A DNA stretch of 64,000 bases from assembly GCF_000429025.1 (NCBI RefSeq), contig NZ_KE386833.1, forward strand, positions 1,068,582-1,132,581, in the 5' to 3' direction. This stretch comes from Actinospineispora spinosispora DSM 44797. Its GTDB lineage: Bacteria > Actinomycetota > Actinomycetes > Mycobacteriales > Pseudonocardiaceae. Both the position numbers and the translations under genes were made by a program. Under the pieces are notes generated by a model. It had not been told where the DNA came from and searched no databases. It worked only from the letters and a program-made list of their open reading frames with translations. Position 1 is the stretch's first letter. Each line of letters begins with the position of its first letter. Positions 8,518-18,019 of the stretch are shown piece after piece.

Positions 8518-9249
8518 TCAGGCCTCCGGTACGAAGTCGTAGGGCGCGAGCGGCCCGAGAAGCCTGAATCGCACCCGTCCGTCGAGGTCCCGGCCCAGGT
8601 CTTCGACGGAGTCCTCGAACCGTTGCTGATGCGCCCGCTCGACCAGGAACGCCACATTGATGACGTCCTCCGGCGTCGCCGGATGACGGGCGGCCAGGTC
8701 GACGACGGTCGGCTCGAGACGGTCCAGAATCCCGGCCGCCTCGTCGTCGCGGCGTCGCTCCAGCTCGGCGACGATGAGCTCGCCGAGCCGGACGCGGTCG
8801 TAGTAGGAGGCGTCCTCCGGTAGCTCGCCGACCTGATCCCGCAACTCACGGATCTCGGTGTTGTCCCGGAGGAGCTCGCGCAGCACGGTGTCCTGCTCGT
8901 AGCGGCCCTTGAGGGTGAACTGCACCCGTCCTTCGAGGGCCGTCAGCACCTGGAGGAAGTGGTCATGGTTCGGGGCGAGCAGCTCCTCGACGATTCCGTG
9001 GTCCTCGACGACGGCGGGGAATCTCATCGGCAGCACGGCGGCCGACCTGGCGACCGCGTCGACGACCGTCTCGTGGGCGATCAGGTCGTCGCGGGTACCC
9101 AGCGGCCGGTCGATCGGGACGTCGCTGACGATCGCGGCGACCTGCCCGTGGGTGACCGTCGAGACCCGCTCGGACGGACCGAGGCCGCTGAGTCCCTCAG
9201 GGACCACCGTGTCGGCCGCCACCAGCCCGTAGACGTAGGTGGGGGTCAT
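8518..9249 (-). CDS. gvpF: Gas vesicle protein GvpF
   Basis: 243-residue GvpL/F family protein (PF06386). It starts MTPTYVYGLVAAD, has the conserved VLPMRFPAVVED segment, the helix GRVQFTLKGRYEQDTVLRELLR, the charged helix RVRLGELIVAELERRRDDEA, and ends RFRLLGPLAPYDFVPE. Its ATG overlaps the gvpA stop, consistent with the known physical association of GvpF and GvpA at initiation of vesicle assembly. Confidence 0.93.
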   Translation of the reverse strand: MTPTYVYGLVAADTVVPEGLSGLGPSERVSTVTHGQVAAIVSDVPIDRPLGTRDDLIAHETVVDAVARSAAVLPMRFPAVVEDHGIVEELLAPNHDHFLQVLTALEGRVQFTLKGRYEQDTVLRELLRDNTEIRELRDQVGELPEDASYYDRVRLGELIVAELERRRDDEAAGILDRLEPTVVDLAARHPATPEDVINVAFLVERAHQQRFEDSVEDLGRDLDGRVRFRLLGPLAPYDFVPEA

Positions 9250-9698
9250 TCCTCACGCTCCCGGGCTCGCTGCCGGGGGCGTCTGCGGGGCCGGCGTTCC
9301 GGCTCTTCCTCCGGCTCGTCGTCACCGCCGCCGAGCATGTCGCCGACCTTGTCCGCCGCCGCCTCCAGCACACCGGTGGTCTTCCCCTTGGCGCCGCCCT
9401 CGGTGATGCTCTGGGTGAGTTCGCCCAGGTCCTTGCCGCCCTTGCCCTTGTCGTAGAGGTCCAGCCGGTTGGTCGCCTCGGCGAACCGCAGGAAGGTGTC
9501 CACGCTGGCCACCACGATCCGCGCGTCGATGGTCAGGATCTCGATCCCCACCAGGGACACCCGCACGAACACGTCGATGACCAGGCCCTTGTCGAGAATG
9601 AGCTCCACGACATCGGCCAGTCCGCTACCGCCCCCGCCGGGGGCACGTTCGACGTAGCCGCCGCCTCCGCCGCCCTGTCGTTGCGTCGCCATCGTCAC
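9246..9698 (-). CDS. gvpA: Gas vesicle structural protein GvpA
   Basis: 150-residue main shell protein candidate. The core GLADVVELILDKGLVIDVFVRVSLVGIEILTIDARIVVASVDTFLRFAEATNRLDL is close to canonical GvpA (PF00741). It has a Gly-rich N-terminus and the long charged C-terminal tail (EEEPERRPRRRPRQRAREREE) typical of actinobacterial GvpA. GTG at 9698 has GGAGG 9 nt before it; the ATG at 9692 (MATQ) is the alternative. It is followed by gvpF, as in Streptomyces. Confidence 0.9.
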   Translation of the reverse strand: MTMATQRQGGGGGGYVERAPGGGGSGLADVVELILDKGLVIDVFVRVSLVGIEILTIDARIVVASVDTFLRFAEATNRLDLYDKGKGGKDLGELTQSITEGGAKGKTTGVLEAAADKVGDMLGGGDDEPEEEPERRPRRRPRQRAREREE

Positions 9699-9701
9699 CG
9701 G

Positions 9702-10803
<1,102 letters not shown>

Positions 10804-10811
<8 letters not shown>

Positions 10812-11442
10812 CACTGCCGCTCCGACGTGCGCGCGCGGGTCGGCGGGTCTTGGCGGTGGACCCCGATGCCGAGGTGCTCTTGCGTGTCGTGGTCCGCGTC
10901 GACTTACCGGACGTGCTGGCCGCGGAACGCCGCCGGGGCGCGGGGGAGGAGCTGCCGTCGGACCGGCTGCTCTTCGTGCCGGCTCCGGCGGATGTCGACG
11001 TCGCACGTCGGCGGGTCGCGCGGCGGGGCGGTGGTTCCTGCTCGTCGTCGGCCTCGACCGCCTCGTCGTCCGGTACCTCGTCGACGGCGTCGTCCGGCTC
11101 GTCGGCGTTCGGCTCCTTCGCGCCCGGCCCGGAACCGACGTTGCCCAGCGACTCGACACGTTTGCCGACCCGGTCGGTGAGCGACTCGACCTGGCGCGCG
11201 GCCACCGCCAGCACGGCGCCCTTACCCGCGTCGAGCAGGCGTCCTCGCACCTGGTCGGTGAGAGCGGACAGCTCGGGGGACTGCCTGAGCAGTTTCGTCC
11301 CCTGGCCGAGGAGCTCACCGGGCCCGCCGGCACGGCGGCCCGCCGCCATACCGCCGATCATCAACGCGAGCTTCATTTTCTTGGTTCGACCGAGAAAGTA
11401 GCCGCCGGCCACGCCGATGGCTACTCGCGCTCCACATTTCAT
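10804..11442 (-). CDS. gvpY: Gas vesicle cluster protein, GvpY-like
   Basis: 212 residues starting MKCGARVAIGVAGGYFLGRTKKMKLALMIGGMAAGRR, a short hydrophobic N-terminal segment. A helical middle (LLGQGTKLLRQSPELSALTDQVRGRLLDAGKGAVLAVAARQVESLTDRVGKRV), an acidic stretch (DEPDDAVDEVPDDEAVEADDEQE) and a long Ser/Thr/Arg/Lys-rich basic tail follow. Position and composition match gvpY of Streptomyces clusters. Function unknown. The ATG at 11442 is preceded by AGGAGACATA; upstream in-frame ATGs fall in the leader. It is the first gvp gene, with a candidate stress promoter about 95 nt upstream. Confidence 0.65.
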
Positions 11443-11536
11443 TATGTCTCCTGTATCAGTCTTCGGCCCCGGTGGCGCCGCGCGCCGAATTACCGCGAGG
11501 CCCATTCGCGGTTTCTCGGGGGCGCTATTCGAGCTG

Positions 11537-11562
11537 TACCCGTGAGGCGCGTCACGCACACC
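11537..11562 (-). promoter_or_regulatory. Candidate SigB/SigF-type promoter of gvp cluster
   Basis: On the minus strand GGTGTG (11557-11562), a 15-nt spacer and GGGTA (11537-11541) resemble the SigB/SigF consensus (GTTT, 14-16 nt, GGGTA). Transcription would start near 11530 and give a leader of about 88 nt before gvpY. The same -35 hexamer and spacing occur upstream of csbD. Confidence 0.4.
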
Positions 11563-11659
11563 TCGTCGACGTTCAATCGACAATTATTGCGCCGTTCGGC
11601 CCATCGCGTCCCGGCAAATGGGCCAGATCGACAATGCCATGCGGGAGAATGCGGAAAGA

Positions 11660-12085
11660 TCACGAATCGGTCCGCCGGAGCGAGATCAGCACGACGCACA
11701 CGATGAGAGCCAGCAGTACGAGCAGAACGGTGACCGGTAGCAGGACGAGTGTCAGAACGAGTACCAGTACCAGGGCGGCCTTGGCGCCCGGCCCCAGTGA
11801 CGAGAGCACGCGGGTCGCCGCTCCCCAGAACCGGTTGCGTCCTTCGAGGTGCGCCGAGGCGCCGCCGAGCAACGCAGTGATCGTGATCCCGCCGTTCGCG
11901 GCGAACCTGTCGAAAGTCGATGCGAGTTCTTCGACCTTGTCCAGCGCGATCCCGAAGGTGTGTCGGAGCGTCGCCGCCAATAGTTCGCGCAGGCTTTCGG
12001 TGAGCTCTGTGATTGCGGCTGTGGTGTCCGGGGTGGGTGGGTCAGTCGTGTTCATGGAATTGGCGGCAGAAGGGGGTCCGGTCAT
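11660..12085 (-). CDS. Small membrane protein upstream of gvp cluster
   Basis: 141 residues. A soluble N-terminal part with an amphipathic helix (AITELTESLRELLAATLRHTFGIALDKVEELASTFDRFAANGG) is followed by a very hydrophobic segment near the C-terminus (about residues 103-137, AALVLVLVLTLVLLPVTVLLVLLALIVCVVLISL) that could form one long or two short membrane passes. No family recognised. It is 217 nt upstream of gvpY on the same strand with its own possible stress promoter at about 12165, so it may be co-regulated with, rather than part of, the vesicle operon. ATG 12055 is an alternative start. Confidence 0.6.
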   Translation of the reverse strand: MTGPPSAANSMNTTDPPTPDTTAAITELTESLRELLAATLRHTFGIALDKVEELASTFDRFAANGGITITALLGGASAHLEGRNRFWGAATRVLSSLGPGAKAALVLVLVLTLVLLPVTVLLVLLALIVCVVLISLRRTDS

Positions 12086-12164
12086 CTGATCGCATCCTCG
12101 ATAGGCTTGATCGTCAGTCGGCTGCTCACGCGGGTGAATATCGCGCGATGCCGGAATCACTCCA

Positions 12165-12189
12165 TACCCGATTCATGTCCCTTTACGCC
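12165..12189 (-). promoter_or_regulatory. Possible SigB/SigF-type -10 element
   Basis: GGGTAT on the minus strand (GGGTA at 12165-12169) preceded by GGCGT at a 15-nt spacing. It lies about 80 nt before the ATG of the small membrane protein. The -10 box is a good match but the -35 is weak. Confidence 0.3.
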
Positions 12190-12339
12190 TGTTACCGCGC
12201 CGGCGCCTGTTGTCGATCCACGACGCGGCGACCCGAGTCGCCCACATCACGGGATTTCGTGCCGCGGCCGACGGGCCCGATCCACTAGAAATGGACGACA
12301 GCCCGCGGGTGGCGCGGGTCCGGCAGCGGAGGTCTCCTC

Positions 12340-12645
12340 GTGTTCCAGGTCACCGTGCTCTACAACCACCCCGAAGACCCGGCGAGGTTCGACAAGTACT
12401 ACGACGAGGTGCACGCGCCGCTCGCCGCCACGATCCCGGGGCTGCGGCGCTACACGGTGACGCGGCCGGGACCGGGCCCCGACGGCGCGAATCCGCCGTA
12501 CTACCTCGTGGCGGTACTCGAGTACGAGTCCGAGGCGGCGTACGGCGCGGACAGCCCGGAGGGACAGGCGGCGCGGGCGGATCTGGCCAACTTCGCGATG
12601 GCGGGTGCCACGGTGGTGGCCGGACCGGCCGTCACCATCGTCTGA
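12340..12645 (+). CDS. EthD-domain protein
   Basis: 101-residue EthD-family protein (PF07110, dimeric alpha/beta barrel). MFQVTVLYNHPEDPARFDKYYDEVHAPLAATIPGLRRYTV has the family pattern of a strand, the DP..FD.YY...H motif and the IPG turn. It starts at GTG 12340 with GGAGG 7 nt upstream. EthD-like proteins often accompany degradative oxygenases, but no such partner is adjacent, so the substrate is unknown. It converges on the DUF6777 gene, with a perfect palindrome between them. Confidence 0.85.
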   Translation: MFQVTVLYNHPEDPARFDKYYDEVHAPLAATIPGLRRYTVTRPGPGPDGANPPYYLVAVLEYESEAAYGADSPEGQAARADLANFAMAGATVVAGPAVTIV

Positions 12646-12737
12646 GGCGGCGGCCCAGTTCCGAGGCGACAGCCTTTCGTGCGGGTCCGAGGCGGATAGC
12701 CCACACGCTCAACGTCGGCGGAAGCCCGAGGCCGGAT

Positions 12738-12773
12738 GTTGCGTCGCACATGTCCGGACATGTGCGACGCAAC
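12738..12773. terminator. 36-nt perfect palindrome, copy C; bidirectional terminator
   Basis: A perfect 18-bp inverted repeat with no loop, centred on TCCGGA, between two converging genes. Its outer half contains GCGTCGCA/TGCGACGC, the core also seen in copies A and B, followed by AACACGA as in copy A. It probably ends transcription from both sides. Confidence 0.7.
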
Positions 12774-12820
12774 ACGACGGCGTGCGGAGCGTCACTGAGT
12801 GTCGCCGGGGGCAGCGACTC

Positions 12821-14713
12821 TCAGCTCCCGTCGCCCTGGTCCTCCCCGGACCCGCCGTCGCCGGTGTCGGAGCTCTCGCCGGACCCGCCGTCCTCTGCTG
12901 TCTGGTCCGACGCCCCCGAACCGATCTCCGGTTTCGGCTGGCTTGCGCATCCGGGCGCGCGAGGTGTCGATGCGCACGGATCACCCGCGATCTCCGGCTT
13001 GGCGACCTTGCTCGGCACCGACCCCGGGGTGGGTTGCACGACCGGGGAGGGCACCGTCCCCGGGGTGGGTAACGCCGCCGGGGACGGCGCGGGGGTGGGC
13101 TGCAACAGCTTGGTCGGCACGGTGCCCGGCGTGGGTTGACCGACCTGGGTCGGTACGGAACCGGGCGTCGGCTGCGGACCGACCAGCTGCTGGTCCGCGG
13201 TGAGCGTGTTCGCCTTGCCGAGATCGGGCACCTTCTGCGCCGGGGGCTTGCCGTCTGCCTGTTCGGCGGCGGCCTTCCCGGCAGCCGCGTCGGCCGCGTC
13301 CTTGGCCGCCTGGTCCGCGAACTTCTGCGTCCCTTCCGCACTGCGGGCGGCGGCCTCGGCGTTCTTGGCTTGGTTCGCCTTCTCCTGTGCGGCGGCCGCG
13401 CTCGCCGCGGCCTTCTTCTGCAGGTCAGCCGCCGCCGCGGCGGCAGCCTGGCTCTCGGCCGTCCGTGCCACGAGCGCGGCCTGAGCGGCGGCCAGCTTGG
13501 CGGCGGTCACGGCACCCGGATGGGCCGCCGCGTCCTGCTGCGCGAGAAGCAGCGCGTTTGCGGCCTGGGCTCGGGCAGCGTTCGCGGCCGTGGTCTTGGT
13601 CGCCGACTCCTGGACCGCCTGGGCGTCGTTGCGTGCCTCGGTCTCGAAGATCCGCTGCGCGGTGGCCGCGTCGTCGGCCTTGGCCCGCGCGTCCGTGGCG
13701 ATCTTGGCGGCCTCGGCCGCCTTCGCCGCCGCGTCGGCAGCCTTCTGCTGCAACACCGGGTCGGGCTTCGGCGCGGGCTCGGGAAGGGGCTTCGGCAGCG
13801 GCTTCGGCGGCGGGTTCTGGCGGCACTTGTCGGATCCTGGGTGCTCGGCGCACCAGCTGGCCCGCTGGTGGAAGCCACCGTGCCAGTCGACGTAGGTGTA
13901 GCGCTTGATCACGACCGGGGTGGGCAGCACGTAGGTGAGCGACGCCGGGGCGAAGTAACCCCAGCGCGGGCCGACGTAGCTGGCCCGGGAGTAGTCGAGC
14001 GCCTTCGTCAACGGGTTCCCGCTGAAGCATTTCACGGTCGGCTCACCGAAACTGTTCACGAACACCGCCGTGCCCGCCTGCAGTACCGCGGGATAGGCGT
14101 TGAAGCTGCCGTTCGTGTAGCCGTAGCTGGTGACCGCGGTGTCCGAGCGCAGCACGACCGGGTGCAGCGTCGCCACGAAGCCCGGGATGTCGGCTGCCGA
14201 GATGCCCAACGGTTGCGCCCAGGCAGCCGCCTTCGGTGGGTCGGCCTGCAGGTTGCCGGTCAGCCCCTGCCCGTCGCAGCTGGGCCGGTCCGGGTCCTCG
14301 GCGAACAGTCCCGGGGTGTCGCCGGCGAACTGGCCGGACGTCCCCGCCGGTGGCGTGACACCGGGCTGGTCCTGGCCGACCGGTGTCATGAACGGGCTGT
14401 TGCCGGCCGCCGAGGTCGACTCGAGCTGAACCTGGGCGGCGACGGGCTCCACCCCGACCGTGGTGTCGTCCCCGGCATCGCGGGAGGTGAGTGCGACCCA
14501 GGTGGCCCCGACGACGAGACCGACACCGGCCACTCCCAGCGCTATGGCGAGCCCGGTACGGGAACCTCCACCGGGACCCCTCGAGCCCGATGGTGGTCCG
14601 TACGGTGCTCCGGGCTGTGGCGCCATGGCGTACGGGCGCCCAGGGGGTGGGCGGCCCGGCCCCTGTCGGGGTGGCGGGCCCTGGCGTGGGTGGGGCTCGT
14701 GATCGTCGTGCAC
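12821..14713 (-). CDS. DUF6777 membrane-anchored protein with coiled coil and Pro-rich tail
   Basis: 630 residues. A Pro/Gly-rich cytoplasmic N-terminus precedes one transmembrane helix (about 53-76, GLAIALGVAGVGLVVGATWVAL). An extracytoplasmic DUF6777-like domain follows (about 95-310, with DPPKAAAWAQPLGI, VLQAGTAVFVNSFGEPTVKC and WHGGFHQ). Next comes an Ala-rich coiled coil (about 330-480), and a tail with repeated PTPGSVP/PTPGTVP motifs and an acidic Gly/Ser end. A surface or cell-wall role is likely from the architecture; the biochemical function is unknown. It is monocistronic, with a convergent neighbour downstream. Confidence 0.75.
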   Translation of the reverse strand: MHDDHEPHPRQGPPPRQGPGRPPPGRPYAMAPQPGAPYGPPSGSRGPGGGSRTGLAIALGVAGVGLVVGATWVALTSRDAGDDTTVGVEPVAAQVQLESTSAAGNSPFMTPVGQDQPGVTPPAGTSGQFAGDTPGLFAEDPDRPSCDGQGLTGNLQADPPKAAAWAQPLGISAADIPGFVATLHPVVLRSDTAVTSYGYTNGSFNAYPAVLQAGTAVFVNSFGEPTVKCFSGNPLTKALDYSRASYVGPRWGYFAPASLTYVLPTPVVIKRYTYVDWHGGFHQRASWCAEHPGSDKCRQNPPPKPLPKPLPEPAPKPDPVLQQKAADAAAKAAEAAKIATDARAKADDAATAQRIFETEARNDAQAVQESATKTTAANAARAQAANALLLAQQDAAAHPGAVTAAKLAAAQAALVARTAESQAAAAAAADLQKKAAASAAAAQEKANQAKNAEAAARSAEGTQKFADQAAKDAADAAAGKAAAEQADGKPPAQKVPDLGKANTLTADQQLVGPQPTPGSVPTQVGQPTPGTVPTKLLQPTPAPSPAALPTPGTVPSPVVQPTPGSVPSKVAKPEIAGDPCASTPRAPGCASQPKPEIGSGASDQTAEDGGSGESSDTGDGGSGEDQGDGS

Positions 14714-14790
14714 GGTGTCGTCCCTTCGCTACGTCGGCCCCCGGGTGCCGTTCGGGTGGTGTCGTCACCCCCTCGTGCCGTCTGGTGGTG

Positions 14791-15159
14791 TCAGAGCGGC
14801 GATCGCTGGTCGGCCTGGCCCGGTCGTCGGGCCGGCGGGCGGGCAACGCCGATCGTGCGCGGTGGCGCACGAGGCTCCGGACACCTGGTCTCGGCCGTGC
14901 TGAGCCGTCCGGACGGCACACCGGCTCGCCGGCACACCTGCTCGACCACCTGGGCCGACCCCGCCGCGAACACGCCGAAGATGACCTCGTCGGCCGGCAC
15001 CGCCACGGTCATCAGAAGCCGGACCGGGCATCCTTCGGCCGACAGCGTCCGGATGGCGTGCTCGAGGAACGCGGTGGTTCGATCGAGCAGTTCACCGTTC
15101 GGCTCGGGCCGGTACCACTCCACGAGATAGTGCGGCAGGCCCGAGGTCGGCGTGGTCAT
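14791..15159 (-). CDS. Small hypothetical protein
   Basis: 122 residues. The first 80 are compact and conserved-looking (HYLVEWYRPEPNGELLDRTTAFLEHAIRTLSAEGCPVRLLMTVAVPADEVIFGVFAAGSAQVVEQVCRRAGVP), resembling a ferredoxin-like dimeric barrel of the kind seen in DUF4242-type proteins. The remaining 40 are Pro/Arg-rich. It ends the transcription direction of the LuxR gene at 15169-17955 with a 9-nt gap, so it is probably co-transcribed with that regulator. Family uncertain. Confidence 0.6.
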   Translation of the reverse strand: MTTPTSGLPHYLVEWYRPEPNGELLDRTTAFLEHAIRTLSAEGCPVRLLMTVAVPADEVIFGVFAAGSAQVVEQVCRRAGVPSGRLSTAETRCPEPRAPPRTIGVARPPARRPGQADQRSPL

Positions 15160-15168
15160 GCGGCGACG

Positions 15169-17955
15169 CTAGGGAAAGCGCCGCTGCCGCGAATCGGGTG
15201 TTTCCCTATGCGCCATGTGATGGCCCAGTTCGGCGCGCGACCGGATGTTGAGCTTGCGGTAGGCGCGGGCGATGTTGGCCTCGACCGTTTTCGGGCTGAT
15301 GAACAACGCCGCCGCGACCTCGCGGTTGGTCATCCCGGTCGCCGCGAGCTCCGCGACCCGCCGCTCGGCGGCGGTGAGGGTGAGCCCGCCACCCGGGTGG
15401 ACGTCGACGCGGGAGAGCTCGCCTCGCGCACGAGCGGCCCACAGCGTGGCGCCCAGGTCGTCGAACATGCGGACGGCCTCGGCCAACGTCTCGGCGGCCG
15501 CCTGCCGGTGGCGTCCCCGGCGTTGCAGCTGCCCGCACAGCAGCTGGGTACGGGCGCGTTCGAACGGCATCGGCAGCCGTTCGTGTTCGGCCATGGCACT
15601 GCGCGCGGAGTCGGCCGCGGCGTCGATGTCGCCGCCCGCGGCGAGCAGCATGGCTCGGCAGCGTCCACCGGTCGCGGTCGCCCAGGCACGGTCGAGCCTG
15701 CGGCCGTTGTGCTCCAGGATCGCGGTCAGTTCGTCGGCCTCGTCGAGCCTGCCCAGGTGGATCAACGCCTCGACCGCGTCCGGAAGAAACGCGGCGGCGA
15801 CGATCTCGGTCGCATGCGGCCGTTCCCGGACGACGGCCAGCAGCGGTTCGAGCGCCTCCATCGCCGCGTCGTACCGGCCCGTCGACACCTCGAGGAACCC
15901 GAGTGTGACGATCGGCCAGACGGCGAGGGTGTGCCACCCGCAGCGGCGGTAGATCGTCAGTGCCTCCCGGGCGTCCTCCCTGGCCTGGTCACATCGGCCG
16001 AGATGGGCGGCGAGCCACCCGCGCAGGGTCAGCGCGACGGCGTGCGGCACGTCGCCGCCCAGCAGAATCGCGCGCTCCATCGCGTCCTCCGCGACGAGCT
16101 CGGCGCCGACGACGTCGCCTCGCCAGTTCTCGATCAGCACGCTGTGGAAGTCGATGAAGATCAGGGCGCTTTCCTCGCCGTGCTCGAGGCACAGCCGCCG
16201 GATGTCGAGCATTCCCCGGTGTGCCTCGTCCAGGTCACCGGTCCAGGCGAGCAGGAGTGAGCGCTGCACATCGGGGCGGAAGGCGACCGGGGTGGCGGCC
16301 CGTCGATCCTGCAGGCCGATGGCGAGCTCCATGCCGTGGCTGTCGAAGCCGTCTCCGTTGAGGAAGCGCAGCGTCACTCGCAGACCGAGCGCCTGGCCCA
16401 GCAGGTGCGGTTCGTTCAGGTCCTCGGCCGCGCGGACCCCATCCTCGGCCCGGTCCACGGACTCCGCCGGCCGGCCCGTGTTGACCACTGCGTAGGCCAG
16501 CCGGATCAGGATCTCGACGCGGAGCCGAAGATCGTCCCCGACCTCGCGCAGAGCGGATTCGAGCAGGCCGGCCGCTTCGTCGAAGCTGTCGTCGTGCAAC
16601 CGTACGACGGCAAGGACGCTCGTCGCCCTGGCCCGTACCGCGCCGGGTGGCAGGTCGTCGATCGTCTGCTCGATGACCCGGCGGGCCCGCTCGGTCTCCC
16701 CGGCGTCGAAGTGGTGCAGTGCCAGCTGGATTCGACGCTCCGGGGTGGCGCCACCGAGCCCGACGGCGAGGTCCAGCAGCTCCGCGGCGGCAGCGGGCGC
16801 TCCTCGCCCACGGGCGATCGCGGCCGCCTCGTCGAGGGACTCCAGGGTTCGTCGACCGCCGTGCACCGAGGCGAGTGCCAGGTGCCGGGCCCGCAGCTCG
16901 GGCTGGTCGACGAGCTCCGCGAGCCTGCGGTGCATCGCCCTGCGCCGCCAGGGCGCGGCGTCGCCGTACACACCGGCGGCCAGGAGCGGATGGGCGAACC
17001 GGATTCGGTGGCCGTCGAGCCCGATGATCCCGTTGCGCTCGGCGTTCTCCAGCAGACCGACGGCGGTGCTCGTCCCGGTGTTCGTGGCCCGTGCCACCAG
17101 CTCGACCGTGGGCTCCGCGACCGATGCCGCCGCGAGCAACGCCTCGCCCACGTCCTGGTCGATGCCGTCGATCCGTGCCGCGACCAGGTCGGTGAGGGTG
17201 CCGGGCAGCGGCATGGTGAGACCCGGATCGGCCTGCATCCTCCTGGCCAGCTCCAGTGCGAAGAACGGGTTTCCTCGGGACAGCTCCCGGATTCGCACCA
17301 TCACCGGCCGGGACAGCGCCCGGCCGAGCCGGGCGGTCACCACGGCGTGCAGCGCACCGAGGCTCAACGGTCGCATGCTGATCCGGTCGACGGCCTCGGG
17401 GCTCGGCAACTGCGGCCAGGCCGAGGCGCCCGCGTGTTCGGGACCGGTCCGCACGCACGCGAGCAGCCCCATCCTCGAGGTGAACCGCCGCGTCGCGAAC
17501 TCGATCGCGTGCGCGCTGGACTGGTCGAGCCACTGCACGTCGTCGATCGCGACCAGGACCGGTGCGCCGTCGGCGAGCTTCGCGACGACGGACAGCAGTG
17601 CGGCCCCGATCGCGCGCTGGTCCGTCGGCAGCCCGGTCGCATCGGCCCGCAGCAGCACGCGGTCGACGGCCAAGAGCTGTGGCCCCGGCAGCGCCGCCCG
17701 CACGGTGGCGTCCACGCCGGCGAGAAGATCCGCGAGCGACGCGTACGCCAGCCGGGACTCCGCCGCAGCCGGCCGGGCCGACAGGACGTGGAACCCACGT
17801 TCGCGGGCCTGCTCCACCGCCGCCAGCCACAGAGTCGTCTTGCCGATGCCCGGCTCACCCTCCACCACCAGCGCCATCGGGCGTTCGGCGACCGCGTCGA
17901 GCAGCCCGGCCACCGCGCGCTCCTCGGCCGGACGGCTCACGGTGCGGCTGGTCAT
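15169..17955 (-). CDS. Large ATP-binding LuxR-family (LAL) regulator
   Basis: 928-residue regulator of the LAL type. Walker A is EGEPGIGKTTLW (about 32-43) and Walker B PVLVAIDDVQWLD. A long tetratricopeptide-like helical region covers the middle, and a C-terminal LuxR helix-turn-helix (LTAAERRVAELAATGMTNREVAAALFISPKTVEANIARAYRKLNIRSRAEL) ends the protein. ATG 17955 is the first start that preserves the N-terminal P-loop region; a longer open frame overlaps the antiporter gene and is not used. Targets unknown; the co-directional 122-residue gene is a candidate partner. Confidence 0.88.
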   Translation of the reverse strand: MTSRTVSRPAEERAVAGLLDAVAERPMALVVEGEPGIGKTTLWLAAVEQARERGFHVLSARPAAAESRLAYASLADLLAGVDATVRAALPGPQLLAVDRVLLRADATGLPTDQRAIGAALLSVVAKLADGAPVLVAIDDVQWLDQSSAHAIEFATRRFTSRMGLLACVRTGPEHAGASAWPQLPSPEAVDRISMRPLSLGALHAVVTARLGRALSRPVMVRIRELSRGNPFFALELARRMQADPGLTMPLPGTLTDLVAARIDGIDQDVGEALLAAASVAEPTVELVARATNTGTSTAVGLLENAERNGIIGLDGHRIRFAHPLLAAGVYGDAAPWRRRAMHRRLAELVDQPELRARHLALASVHGGRRTLESLDEAAAIARGRGAPAAAAELLDLAVGLGGATPERRIQLALHHFDAGETERARRVIEQTIDDLPPGAVRARATSVLAVVRLHDDSFDEAAGLLESALREVGDDLRLRVEILIRLAYAVVNTGRPAESVDRAEDGVRAAEDLNEPHLLGQALGLRVTLRFLNGDGFDSHGMELAIGLQDRRAATPVAFRPDVQRSLLLAWTGDLDEAHRGMLDIRRLCLEHGEESALIFIDFHSVLIENWRGDVVGAELVAEDAMERAILLGGDVPHAVALTLRGWLAAHLGRCDQAREDAREALTIYRRCGWHTLAVWPIVTLGFLEVSTGRYDAAMEALEPLLAVVRERPHATEIVAAAFLPDAVEALIHLGRLDEADELTAILEHNGRRLDRAWATATGGRCRAMLLAAGGDIDAAADSARSAMAEHERLPMPFERARTQLLCGQLQRRGRHRQAAAETLAEAVRMFDDLGATLWAARARGELSRVDVHPGGGLTLTAAERRVAELAATGMTNREVAAALFISPKTVEANIARAYRKLNIRSRAELGHHMAHRETPDSRQRRFP

Positions 17956-18019
17956 GGCGGACAGAGTCGCACCGAAGTGCCGAAACGTCACCACAGTGGA
18001 CCCGAACCGACCAACGGGC

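Noticed and set aside
13136..15130. 664-residue plus-strand open frame
   Set aside because: Shadow of the DUF6777 gene on the opposite strand; low-complexity Arg/Gly translation.
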